Source of the DNA: Saccharopolyspora dendranthemae
GTDB taxonomy: Bacteria; Actinomycetota; Actinomycetes; Mycobacteriales; Pseudonocardiaceae
Direction of reading: 5' to 3'
Length of the DNA: 64,000 nucleotides
NCBI RefSeq assembly: GCF_007829955.1
Contig: NZ_VIWX01000001.1
Coordinates: forward strand, 1,054,001-1,118,000
Numbering within the stretch: position 1 is the stretch's first letter; the number at the start of each line of letters is the position of its first letter. The notes beneath the pieces are model-generated. The model worked only from the letters and a program-made list of their open reading frames with translations, did no database searches and was not told the DNA's origin. Positions 1-7,840 of this stretch are shown one piece after another. The position numbers and the translations under genes were made by a program.

Positions 1-8
1 CACCAGAT

Positions 9-77
9 CCCAGTTTTAGTCCAAACTGAGCGGACATTTCGGACATGATCATGGCTCGGTTTGGACTAAAACTGGGA
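9..77. repeat. Palindromic intergenic repeat, copy 1 (subtype A)
   Basis: A 69-bp inverted repeat. Its 23-bp arms begin CCCAGTTTTAGTCC and pair with only one mismatch. The centre contains the small palindrome CATGATCATG. Near-identical copies lie at 55006 and 62284 (same centre). Copies with a different centre lie at 27791, 44662 and 50338. It sits 109 bp past the stop of the regulator gene at 186. It encodes no protein and could act as a 3'-end hairpin. Confidence 0.9.
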
Positions 78-154
78 CTTGGCGAGCAACTTCCTCACCT
101 GACCCGCCCTTTCCCGTGCCGTGCGGCGTCGCGGGGGTGGGCCGTTGGTGGGGC

Positions 155-195
155 TGGATTTCAGCGATCCTGTTAGGGATGGATTTCAGCGATCC
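155..195 (+). repeat. Short tandem direct repeat
   Basis: The 16-mer TGGATTTCAGCGATCC occurs twice, at 155-170 and 180-195, with a 25-bp period. The second copy overlaps the last codons of the minus-strand regulator gene ending at 186. The role is unknown; it may be a slippage duplication at the gene's 3' end. Confidence 0.6.
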
Positions 196-1046
196 GCTGG
201 GTTGTGGGCTTCTCGCCTGGTGGGCGGGATGCTTCCGGCTGCGCTGGAGGCGAGCAGCGTCAGCTTCTCGGCGCTGTCGGAGCCCGGGTCCGGGTGGAGG
301 ATGACCAGCGCTTGGCCCGGGCTTCCCTCGACGCCGAGGCGTTCGCGGTTGAGCACCAGGTCACCGACCTGCGGGTGGTCCACGCGCATCGGAGCCGCCG
401 CGCACACCAGCACGTCGTGGCGGGCCCAGATGCGGCTGAAGCGGGAGCTCGCGAGGCTCAGCTCGCCGACGATCTCGATGTAGCGGGGATCATCGGTGTC
501 GGTGCCGACGGACTTGCGGAAACCCGCGACCGCGCTCACCGAATCCCTCTCCCAGTCCGGGTAGAGAGCCTGCTCGGCGGGGTCCAGGAACATGTCGCGC
601 AGCCGGTTGGTGCCCGGCGCGAGCCGCGGTGACAGCGCGACCGCCAGCGAGTTGGCGGCCAGCACATCGAGGTAGCGGCTCTCCACGAATGCCGGAAGGC
701 CAAGGGATTCCAAAAGTTTCGCGGTGCTCGGGCGGACCTTCTCGCGCCCCGGCGTGCGGGTGCGCTTGGGCTTCGCCGCCGCGAGGCGCAGCAGGTACTC
801 CGTCGCCGCGTCGTCGAGCAGCAGCACGCGCGCCAGCGACTCCAGCACCTGCACAGACGGGTTGCGGTCGCGGCCCTGCTCCAAGCGCAGGTAGTAGTCG
901 GCGCTGATGCCCGCGAGCATCGCGACCTCCTCCCGGCGCAGTCCCGGCACGCGCCGCACACCGCTCACCGGGATCCCGGCCAGCTCCGGCGTGACGAGCT
1001 CACGACGAGCGCGCACGAACTCGCCCAGCAGGTTCTCCTCACCCAT
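186..1046 (-). CDS. XRE-family transcriptional regulator with MmyB-like ligand domain
   Basis: A 286-residue DNA-binding regulator. An N-terminal helix-turn-helix covers about residues 10-75, with the family pattern VPGLRREEVAMLAGIS followed by YYLRLEQGRDRNPS. A C-terminal region of about 180 residues resembles the MmyB-like ligand-binding (PAS-like) domain, including ALYPDWERDSVSAVAGFR. Such proteins are common in actinomycetes and usually control a neighbouring oxidoreductase or hydrolase gene. The divergent hydrolase at 1170 is the obvious candidate target, across a 123-bp shared promoter region. The domain call is confident; the target is inferred. Confidence 0.88.
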   Translation of the reverse strand: MGEENLLGEFVRARRELVTPELAGIPVSGVRRVPGLRREEVAMLAGISADYYLRLEQGRDRNPSVQVLESLARVLLLDDAATEYLLRLAAAKPKRTRTPGREKVRPSTAKLLESLGLPAFVESRYLDVLAANSLAVALSPRLAPGTNRLRDMFLDPAEQALYPDWERDSVSAVAGFRKSVGTDTDDPRYIEIVGELSLASSRFSRIWARHDVLVCAAAPMRVDHPQVGDLVLNRERLGVEGSPGQALVILHPDPGSDSAEKLTLLASSAAGSIPPTRREAHNPADR

Positions 1047-1169
1047 TCCTCCAGCGTAGGCGGCCGTGCGGGGGTGTGCCTGGTCCTGTCAGCCCCAGGG
1101 TCGCGGGGGCTCTGGTTGTGCCCGCCGACCGGCGGCACCGTGGCCCTCACATCGACACGAGGAGCATCC

Positions 1170-1880
1170 ATGACCACGTTCCTGCTGGTGCACGGCGCAT
1201 GGCACACCGGTCAAGCCTGGGACCGCGTGGTCCCCCTGCTGGACGGACACCGGGTTCTCACCCCGACCCTGACCGGGTACGGCGAGACCGCGCACCTGCT
1301 CGGCCCCGAGGTGGGCATGCACACCCACGCCGACGACGTCGTCCGGCTGATCCTCGCCGAGGACCTGCACGACGTCGTGCTCGTCGGCCACAGCTACGCC
1401 GGCCTGGTCATCTCGCACGCGGCCAACCAGGTCCCCGACAGGATCGCTCAGCTCGTCTACCTCGACGCCATGGTCCCGGAGGACGACGAGACCGCAGCCG
1501 ACGTCATGCCCCAGGCGAAGAAGGGCATCGACCTCGCCCTGCGCTCCGAGAGCGGGTTCCGGGTACCACCGCCGCCCGAGACCGCGGAAGGGCGGTTCGG
1601 CGTCACCGACCCCGAGGACCTCGCCTGGCTGCGGCAGATGCTCTCCGACCAGCCCGTCGGAGCACTCCAGCAACGCGTCCGCCTGGACGACCCGGTGGCG
1701 CGCGCGATCCCCCGAGTGCACATCCACTGCACCGACGTCCCCGCGGGCTTCTCCCGACGCCCCGTCCCCACCCACCAGCGCAACGGCGACCCGGAGGTCG
1801 TCTGGGACCTGCCCACCGGCCACGACTGCATGATCACCACGCCGAAAGCATTGGCGGAACTGCTCCTCCGCCTGGCTTGA
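1170..1880 (+). CDS. Alpha/beta hydrolase
   Basis: A 236-residue alpha/beta-fold hydrolase. The oxyanion-side motif LLVHGAWHTG is at the N-terminus, the nucleophile elbow GHSYAG puts the serine at about residue 75, and a C-terminal LPTGHDCMI supplies the likely catalytic histidine. The pattern resembles the esterase/salicylate-esterase-like group that begins TTFLLVHGAWHG. I chose the ATG at 1170 because GAGGAGC lies just upstream and the protein then starts at the first strand of the fold. No signal peptide is seen, so it is probably cytoplasmic. It diverges from the MmyB-type regulator and may be controlled by it. The substrate is unknown. Confidence 0.85.
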   Translation: MTTFLLVHGAWHTGQAWDRVVPLLDGHRVLTPTLTGYGETAHLLGPEVGMHTHADDVVRLILAEDLHDVVLVGHSYAGLVISHAANQVPDRIAQLVYLDAMVPEDDETAADVMPQAKKGIDLALRSESGFRVPPPPETAEGRFGVTDPEDLAWLRQMLSDQPVGALQQRVRLDDPVARAIPRVHIHCTDVPAGFSRRPVPTHQRNGDPEVVWDLPTGHDCMITTPKALAELLLRLA

Positions 1881-1991
1881 ACAGGCCGCGCACCGCTCCA
1901 TTCCGCTGAACCCCGGTCGAACCACAGAACCTGGGGTGATTGGCAGGACTAGGGTCGCTCACGACGTTCCCCGCAGGCGTTGGGAGATGAG

Positions 1992-2573
1992 ATGCCCGCA
2001 AAGTGGTGGTCGCCGGTGGTGAACAACCTGGCGCTGCTGCAGGGCGCCAACACCCATGTCGGCCTCCTGGTCACGAGCATCGACCTGGGGCGGCGCCCGA
2101 CGGCGGTAACGGTTTCCTGGGCCGACGGATCAGCGGCGACGCTGCGGATCGACGCGGACGCGGACTGCGCTGCGATCCGGCAGCGACTCGCCCAGATCGG
2201 TCCCGGACTTCCCCGGCCCGAGCTCGACAACCGCGTCTTCTGGGTTCCGGACGACGAATCGGCATCCCCGTACCTCGTCCACGCCTGGGTGCTGCAAGAA
2301 CTGGGCCGTTCCGCCGAGTACCAATCGGTCGCGGACATGTGGGGTGAACGGCTCGAACTCCTGTATGTCAGCGGAGATTCGACGCAGGTGGAGGCTGTCC
2401 TCCATCTGACTTCAAGTGGATACGCCGTGCGCGTTCCCATCGAGATCAGCCCACCCGGCGCGAAGTACATCGACATGGCCTACGCACTGGCCAAGACAGC
2501 CTGCACCGCAGACGACCTTCCTGTCGGTGAGCCGCACGAAGGAATCCCGACCTTCCTCGGGCCGGCCTACTGA
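1992..2573 (+). CDS. Hypothetical protein
   Basis: About 193 residues, not recognised. It has no signal peptide or membrane segment. The composition is mixed and slightly acidic, as for a small globular cytoplasmic protein. The ATG at 1992 is preferred because GGGAGA lies a few bases upstream; an in-frame TTG at 1980 would add four residues. GC content at third positions is typical of the neighbourhood, so it is likely a real gene. The surroundings give no functional hint: a hydrolase lies upstream and a gene remnant downstream. Confidence 0.6.
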   Translation: MPAKWWSPVVNNLALLQGANTHVGLLVTSIDLGRRPTAVTVSWADGSAATLRIDADADCAAIRQRLAQIGPGLPRPELDNRVFWVPDDESASPYLVHAWVLQELGRSAEYQSVADMWGERLELLYVSGDSTQVEAVLHLTSSGYAVRVPIEISPPGAKYIDMAYALAKTACTADDLPVGEPHEGIPTFLGPAY

Positions 2574-2577
2574 GCGG

Positions 2578-2655
2578 GTCCGCCGGATTCTGCCGCGGAT
2601 GTCGGGCATTCGTTCTACGATGAAAGCTGCTGTCTCGGAGTTCTTCCGCGTCGCC
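2578..2655 (+). pseudogene. Broken 5' end of a mycothiol-DinB-type gene
   Basis: About 78 bp match the upstream region and first codons of the gene at 4650. Both share GGATGTCGGG, TTCGTTCTAC and, after the start codon, GAAAGCTG followed by TTCCG. The encoded start reads MKAAVSEFFRVA here against VKADVEEIFRVA at 4650. The similarity ends after about 12 codons and the frame runs into unrelated sequence. This is therefore a remnant, or a duplicated promoter plus start, left by deletion. The rest of the 330-bp gap up to 2903 shows no gene. Confidence 0.6.
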
Positions 2656-2903
2656 CCCGCGGAGGGTTTTCACCTGTCTTCTGGCGACACGTGCAGCGCA
2701 TGAAGGTCACCGCGGCCCGCGTCCGAGCACTTCGCTAGGCTTTCCGGCCGAATACAGCAGGCCAAATGCCGTGCGACAAGCCCGGAATCCGCTGATTCCC
2801 CGGAGGGGTCGCCTGTTTCTCCCGTCATTCGACCGCTTTCGGTGCCTGTGGCCTGTTCTTCTTCGCTAGCGTCGCGTGAAAGTCATCGGGGATTGGTTGG
2901 GGA

Positions 2904-4511
2904 ATGTCATCACGCATCGCCTTGGCCCGCGGCACGGCCGCTCTCGCCGTCGTGCTCGTGGCGGGCTCGCTCGCACCGACTGCCATCGCCGGTCCGCCCG
3001 TCGCGGCTCCCGCGACTCCTCCGCTGCGCACCAACGGGGCAGCCGTCCCCGCGCTGGACTGGACACCGTGCGAGGCAGCGCCCGACTACGAATGCGCGAC
3101 CGCCGAAGTACCGCTGTCCTACCGTGATCCCGCAGGCCAGCAGATCCGGCTCGCCGTCGACAAACTGCCGGCCGCCGATCAGGAGCACAAGCTCGGCACG
3201 ATCTTCTTCAACCCGGGCGGACCCGGCAACAGCGGCAAGCGCGCACCCGAATTGACCCCGCAACTGCACCAGCGGTTCGACATCGTCGGCTTCGACCCGC
3301 GCGGCATCGGCGAGAGCACCGGCCTGAGCTGCTTCTCCGAGCCCGGCGATGGCTTTCACCACTGGGGCACCTTCCCCGTGAGCCCGGAGCAGGAACGGGT
3401 TCAGGTGGAGGACACCATGCGCGGAGTCGAGCAGTGCGAGCGGAACGCGGGACCGCTGTTGCAGCACACGTCGACCGCGAACGTGGCCCGTGACCTGGAT
3501 CTGCTTCGCGAGGCGGTGGGTGAGGACCAGCTCGACTACTACGGCCTCTCCTACGGCAGCCATCTCGGCACCGTGTACGCGAACCTGTTCCCGGAACGGG
3601 TCGGCTCGGTGGCGATCGACGCCGTGATCGACCCGATCGCATGGACCACCGGATACCGTCCGGACGAAGCGTTCGACCCCTTCAGCTTCAGGTTGGGCAG
3701 CTACGGCGGTTCCCAGCAGGCGCTGCGCACCTTCCTCGACGCGTGCGCCGCCGATGAGCGCTGCGCCTTTCGCGAGCCGGGCACCGACCTGTTCGGCAAG
3801 TACAACGCCCTTCTGGACCGGCTGCTGGTCCACCCCGTCACGGTCACCCAGCCCGACGGGACTCCGATGGAGATCACCTATCAGACGGCCGCGATCAGAA
3901 CGCTCGCGGACCTCTACGGCACCACCGCGTCGTCGCGACTCGGTGAGTTCCTGCAGCGGCTGCACGAACTCTCGCTACCCGGTGCCGCCACCGAACCCGC
4001 ACCGGTGGTCTCCGTACCGCCGGAACCGCAAGGCTGGGCGGGTGAGGCGAAACAGGAGCAGGGGCTCAGCGTGATGTGCAACGACACCAGCAACCCCGGC
4101 AACCCCTGGGCGTGGTCCGACTACGCGCGACGGGCCGACGAGGTCGGGCGCGGCTTCGGCTCGTACTGGACGTACTGGTCGTTGGGCTGCGCGAACTGGC
4201 CCGGCGGCTCCGACCCGGACCGCTACACCGGCCCGTGGGACCGGGAGACCGCCGCTCCGCTGCTGGTCATCGCCAACCGGCAAGGGGATCCGGCAACGCC
4301 CTACGAGGGCGCGCGCAGAACGTCCGAACTGCTCTCCCGCGCCCGGCTGCTCACGCTCGACTCGTTCGGACACGGCGCTCGTGGTGAAAGCGCGTGCATC
4401 GACAGGGCGTTGAACGCGTACTTCACCGAGGGCGCACTGCCCGCCGAGGGCACGATCTGCGAGCCGGACCGAGCACCGTTCGACCCGGCACCCGCACCGG
4501 CCCGGAGATGA
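2904..4511 (+). CDS. Secreted alpha/beta-hydrolase peptidase (tripeptidyl aminopeptidase type)
   Basis: A 535-residue S33-type exopeptidase, probably secreted. A signal peptide covers about residues 1-29 (basic start, hydrophobic core, cleavage after TAIA). The oxyanion-side motif FNPGGPGNSG is near residue 102. The nucleophile elbow YGLSYGS has its serine at about 216. A C-terminal TAP-like domain carries GDPATPYEGA and SFGHGA, which supply the acid and histidine. Several cysteines suggest disulfides. Streptomyces relatives remove N-terminal tripeptides from secreted proteins. The ATG follows GGGGA. It is monocistronic. Confidence 0.9.
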   Translation: MSSRIALARGTAALAVVLVAGSLAPTAIAGPPVAAPATPPLRTNGAAVPALDWTPCEAAPDYECATAEVPLSYRDPAGQQIRLAVDKLPAADQEHKLGTIFFNPGGPGNSGKRAPELTPQLHQRFDIVGFDPRGIGESTGLSCFSEPGDGFHHWGTFPVSPEQERVQVEDTMRGVEQCERNAGPLLQHTSTANVARDLDLLREAVGEDQLDYYGLSYGSHLGTVYANLFPERVGSVAIDAVIDPIAWTTGYRPDEAFDPFSFRLGSYGGSQQALRTFLDACAADERCAFREPGTDLFGKYNALLDRLLVHPVTVTQPDGTPMEITYQTAAIRTLADLYGTTASSRLGEFLQRLHELSLPGAATEPAPVVSVPPEPQGWAGEAKQEQGLSVMCNDTSNPGNPWAWSDYARRADEVGRGFGSYWTYWSLGCANWPGGSDPDRYTGPWDRETAAPLLVIANRQGDPATPYEGARRTSELLSRARLLTLDSFGHGARGESACIDRALNAYFTEGALPAEGTICEPDRAPFDPAPAPARR

Positions 4512-4649
4512 GGCAACGGCCCTACCGAGAACGGACGCACCGCAGTACCGATCACTCCGCTGATCCCGAGCACTGCGTCAAAGATCTGCAAGTAGGACTT
4601 TCCGCCGAATTCGGCCGTGGATGTCGGGGGTTCGTTCTACCGTTGGCGT

Positions 4650-5303
4650 GTGAAAGCTGATGTCGAGGAGATCTTCCGGGTTGCTGAAGGCAACCGTCGG
4701 CTCGCTGCCGACATGTTCGCGGGCCTGACGCCGGAGCAGTGGACGACGCCGAGCCTGTGCGACGGGTGGAGCGTGCGCGAGGTCGCTGCGCACATGCTCG
4801 CGCCGCTGGAGACGAAGTTCAGCTGGCCCGGGACGCTGCGGACCATCATCCGCTACCGGGGTGATCTCGACCGGTACGTCGACGAGCAGACCCGCGAGTG
4901 GTCCCGGCTGCCCACCGACGAGATCGCGGCGCGGCTGCTTCGGCTGGCCGATCGCCGGCTGGACGTGCCGTTCGTCGGTCCGTTCGGGCCGATGACCGAC
5001 ACCTGCATCCACCTCCGCGACGCGGCCCGGCCACTCGGCCTCGACGTCAACCCACCTCCCGCTTCCTGGCGGCCCGCCCTGGACTTCCTGGTGTCGAAGG
5101 TGGGCGCACGCGCCTTCTACCCGCAGAAGCGCATCGCCGGGCTGCGGCTCGTCGCGACCGACCAGGAGTGGTCGTGGGGCGAAGGCGACGAGGTGCGCGG
5201 CCCGAGCGAAGCCATCACCCTCGCCGTCACCGGCAGGCCCGTCGCCCTCCCCGACCTCGAAGGCCCCGGCGTCGACACCCTCGGAAGCCGGATCACGAGC
5301 TGA
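4650..5303 (+). CDS. Mycothiol-dependent DinB-superfamily protein (maleylpyruvate isomerase N-terminal type)
   Basis: About 217 residues. The N-terminal four-helix region matches the maleylpyruvate-isomerase/DinB pattern: a helix with LAADMFAGLTPEQW, then LCDGWSVREVAAHM, whose histidine is a likely metal ligand. A second possible ligand is the histidine in DTCIHLRDAARPLG. Family members use mycothiol or bind a metal; the substrate here is unknown. The GTG at 4650 is chosen because the related broken copy at 2578 starts at the same position. An in-frame ATG at 4617 would add 11 residues without homology. No clear Shine-Dalgarno is present, so a leaderless mRNA is possible. Confidence 0.78.
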   Translation: MKADVEEIFRVAEGNRRLAADMFAGLTPEQWTTPSLCDGWSVREVAAHMLAPLETKFSWPGTLRTIIRYRGDLDRYVDEQTREWSRLPTDEIAARLLRLADRRLDVPFVGPFGPMTDTCIHLRDAARPLGLDVNPPPASWRPALDFLVSKVGARAFYPQKRIAGLRLVATDQEWSWGEGDEVRGPSEAITLAVTGRPVALPDLEGPGVDTLGSRITS

Positions 5304-5357
5304 GATCGAGGCTCTCGCCCGGTATGTCCACTGAGGACGGTGCCCGGCGGAGCCGGC

Positions 5358-6866
5358 TCAATCGTGCAGTCCCATGTGCTGCATCCGCGGCCACAGCTGC
5401 GACCAAGGTTGCTTCGGCCCGTCGACGACCCACACGACCTTGCCGTCGAATTGCGTCTCCACGGGCATCCCGGTGTCGACGACGCCCCACGGACGCACGC
5501 GCTCGAAGAAGCGCTCCAGCTCCGCACGATCGGACCCCAGGTAGAGCGCCCGCTCAGTGCCCTCCGGCGGGTGGCCGAAGTACCAGAAACCACGACCCGG
5601 GCTGTAGGTCTGCCGAACACCGGGGGTCTTCCCGAAGTGCCGCAGCGCGCTGGCCGTCCAGTAGTCGTGCGTCACCACCGCCGTTCCCGGGGGTTGCGCC
5701 CGGTGGGCCTCGGCCACGGTCGCCGTCACCTGCGGCCAGCCGAGGCTGCCGGTGCTGATGATGTCCGCCTGCGGGATCGCCGAAACAGGCAGCACCGGCA
5801 GCGATGCCGCAGCGACCGCTCCGGAAACCGCGTACCACGGCCAGCAACGGCGGCCGGGCGAACCCGCGTCCCTCCGCTGCTGCAGGGCAACGGCTCCGAC
5901 CGCGAACAGCAGCCCGAAGAACCCGGCCACGTAGTAGGGCCTGCCGTTGCTGACCACGAACACCGCGGTGACTCCCAGGAAGGTCCAGCCCAGGAAGCGG
6001 TAGGGCGTCCACACCGGGTCGGCCAGCAGCTTCCAGGTCCCGAAGCAGACCAGCCCGGCACCGACCACTCCCGCGCACAGCGCCGCGACCGGGAGGTAGA
6101 ACGGGCCCCACCAGTTCTCGGAGGCCACCACGTCGTGCATGGCCCACTGCGGCCATCCGCGCTCCGCCTGCCAGCGCAGGGTCGGCACCGCGGAGACGAC
6201 GGTCACGAGCGCGCCGACCCACAGCAGGGGCCTGCGCAACAAGTCCCTCGGCCCCTGCAGCAGCACCACCGCGACCAGCACGCCCCACAACGCGGGGACG
6301 AGGAGCTTGACCTGGACCGCGACCGCGGTCAGCACCCCGCACCACAGCAGCAGGTGGTCCCGGTTGATCCCGCTCTCCCGCAGCCGAACCCAGCGCACCA
6401 GCAGCCAGAGGATCGCCGTCCACAGCACCGGGTCGATGGAGGCCGTGGCGAGCATGTGACCCATGCCCGCGAAGTTGCTCGACACCGCCCACGCACCTGC
6501 GGCGATGGTCTGCGCCCTCCGGTCTCCGCCCAACTCCCGCGCGATACCGGCGGTCAGCAGCACGCCCGAGCCGATCGCGATGATCGCCGGCAGGCGCAAC
6601 GCGACCAGCGAACCGGGCACCAACTCATCCATCACGAGCGCGATCAGCGGAACCAGCGGGGTCTGGTCCGCATAACCCCAGGACAGCTCATGCCCTGCCG
6701 CGACGAAGTACAGCTCGTCGGCGAAATAGCCGTACCGCCCGCTGGTGAGGAGCAATGCCGTGACCAAGCCGAGGGTGATCAGGACGACCGGGCGGAGGGC
6801 GAAGGGCCGCAGACGTCGCTGGACTTCGACTGCTGCTCCGCGGGCGGAGAGCTCGGCATCAGGCAT
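5358..6866 (-). CDS. GT39/ArnT-like integral membrane glycosyltransferase
   Basis: About 502 residues with roughly ten or more membrane segments. The first luminal loop has YFADELYFVAAGHELSWG followed by YADQTPLVPL, the DE and D-x-PL pattern of dolichol/undecaprenyl-phosphate-sugar dependent transferases (PMT/ArnT). A C-terminal extracytoplasmic domain of about 150 residues follows. It probably transfers a sugar from a lipid carrier to protein or lipid on the outer face of the membrane. The ATG at 6866 is chosen; an upstream in-frame start at 6923 would add 19 residues. It diverges from the FkbM gene at 7049. Confidence 0.85.
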   Translation of the reverse strand: MPDAELSARGAAVEVQRRLRPFALRPVVLITLGLVTALLLTSGRYGYFADELYFVAAGHELSWGYADQTPLVPLIALVMDELVPGSLVALRLPAIIAIGSGVLLTAGIARELGGDRRAQTIAAGAWAVSSNFAGMGHMLATASIDPVLWTAILWLLVRWVRLRESGINRDHLLLWCGVLTAVAVQVKLLVPALWGVLVAVVLLQGPRDLLRRPLLWVGALVTVVSAVPTLRWQAERGWPQWAMHDVVASENWWGPFYLPVAALCAGVVGAGLVCFGTWKLLADPVWTPYRFLGWTFLGVTAVFVVSNGRPYYVAGFFGLLFAVGAVALQQRRDAGSPGRRCWPWYAVSGAVAAASLPVLPVSAIPQADIISTGSLGWPQVTATVAEAHRAQPPGTAVVTHDYWTASALRHFGKTPGVRQTYSPGRGFWYFGHPPEGTERALYLGSDRAELERFFERVRPWGVVDTGMPVETQFDGKVVWVVDGPKQPWSQLWPRMQHMGLHD

Positions 6867-7048
6867 GATGACCACCGTAAGGCCAGGACGGACGCGAAGA
6901 CCGTCGATCGGTAGAGGACGCACCGGCCCTTAAGGGCAAAATCAGGGCCTGTCCCGCATGTCGGCGCGCACCCCGATCGATAGACTTCGACCAGCTGAAC
7001 AAACTGGGAAACGACAATCTCAGCGCAGATCCCAGCGACCACCGAAGG

Positions 7049-7840
7049 ATGAGCATCGTGAACTCCAACAACGCATCCACCAGCCCGTCCCCAGCGAGTT
7101 CACCGCGCAATCGGCTGTCGGCAATTGCGGGAACGCTGCGCGCTGCGGCGTCGGTTTCGCTGGCGGAACCGGAATTGCGGGGGCTGTCGCAGCTGGTGCG
7201 CTCGGGTGACGTGTGCTTCGACATCGGTGCCGCGTACGGGATGTACAGCTTCAGCCTGGCGCATCTGGTCGGACCGTCCGGTGCGGTGTACTCGTTCGAA
7301 CCCCAGCCGAAACCTCGGCGAATTCTGCGGACCGGCGTCCGCGCTTCGAGCCTCGAGAACGTGCACGTCATCGATGCTGCGGTGGGTGAACGATCGGGTG
7401 AACTGGAGATGTCCATCCCGGTGAAATTCGGTTTCGCACCGATCCACGGACATGCGCACGTCAACGACGGAGTGCACCAGAGCCGACCGAATTCCGCATT
7501 CACCCGAACCCGCAGCTGGTCCACCCCGATTCGGTCGGTCGACGAGTTCTGCGCGGAGAACTCGATCTCGCGCGTCGACTTCATGAAGATCGACGTGGAA
7601 GGCTTCGAACCGACCGTCATCTCCGGCGCGCGTGAGATCATCGAGGCGAACCGGCCCACCTTGCTGCTGGAGATCGAAGACCGCCACCTCTCCCGGTATT
7701 CCACCACCGCCGCCGAATTCACCACCACCCTGCGGGAACTGGGATATCGAATGCACGTGTGGAATCGGCGGGAATGGGTTCCGGTCGAAACCGTCACCTC
7801 GGATCGGCGCAACTACCTGTTCACCTCCGAGTCCTCCTGA
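7049..7840 (+). CDS. FkbM-family SAM-dependent methyltransferase
   Basis: A 263-residue methyltransferase. The SAM-binding motif CFDIGAAYGMYSF starts near residue 56. The FkbM signature VDFMKIDVEGFEP is in the C-terminal half, and LLLEIEDRHL follows. FkbM enzymes O-methylate sugars, polyketides or peptides. The gene converges on the exporter gene at 7821 and overlaps its 3' end by 20 bp. That places it at the edge of the lasso locus on the opposite strand. A role in lasso-peptide tailoring or in self-protection is possible but unproven. GAAGG precedes the ATG. Confidence 0.88.
   Translation: MSIVNSNNASTSPSPASSPRNRLSAIAGTLRAAASVSLAEPELRGLSQLVRSGDVCFDIGAAYGMYSFSLAHLVGPSGAVYSFEPQPKPRRILRTGVRASSLENVHVIDAAVGERSGELEMSIPVKFGFAPIHGHAHVNDGVHQSRPNSAFTRTRSWSTPIRSVDEFCAENSISRVDFMKIDVEGFEPTVISGAREIIEANRPTLLLEIEDRHLSRYSTTAAEFTTTLRELGYRMHVWNRREWVPVETVTSDRRNYLFTSESS

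Noticed and set aside
9..77. Reading the six spaced palindromes as a CRISPR array
   Set aside because: Copies are 4-28 kb apart, in both orientations, with no regular spacers and no cas genes.
5340..6914. 524-codon plus-strand frame opposite the glycosyltransferase
   Set aside because: His/Arg/Gln-rich product without any fold pattern; antisense shadow of the membrane protein gene.
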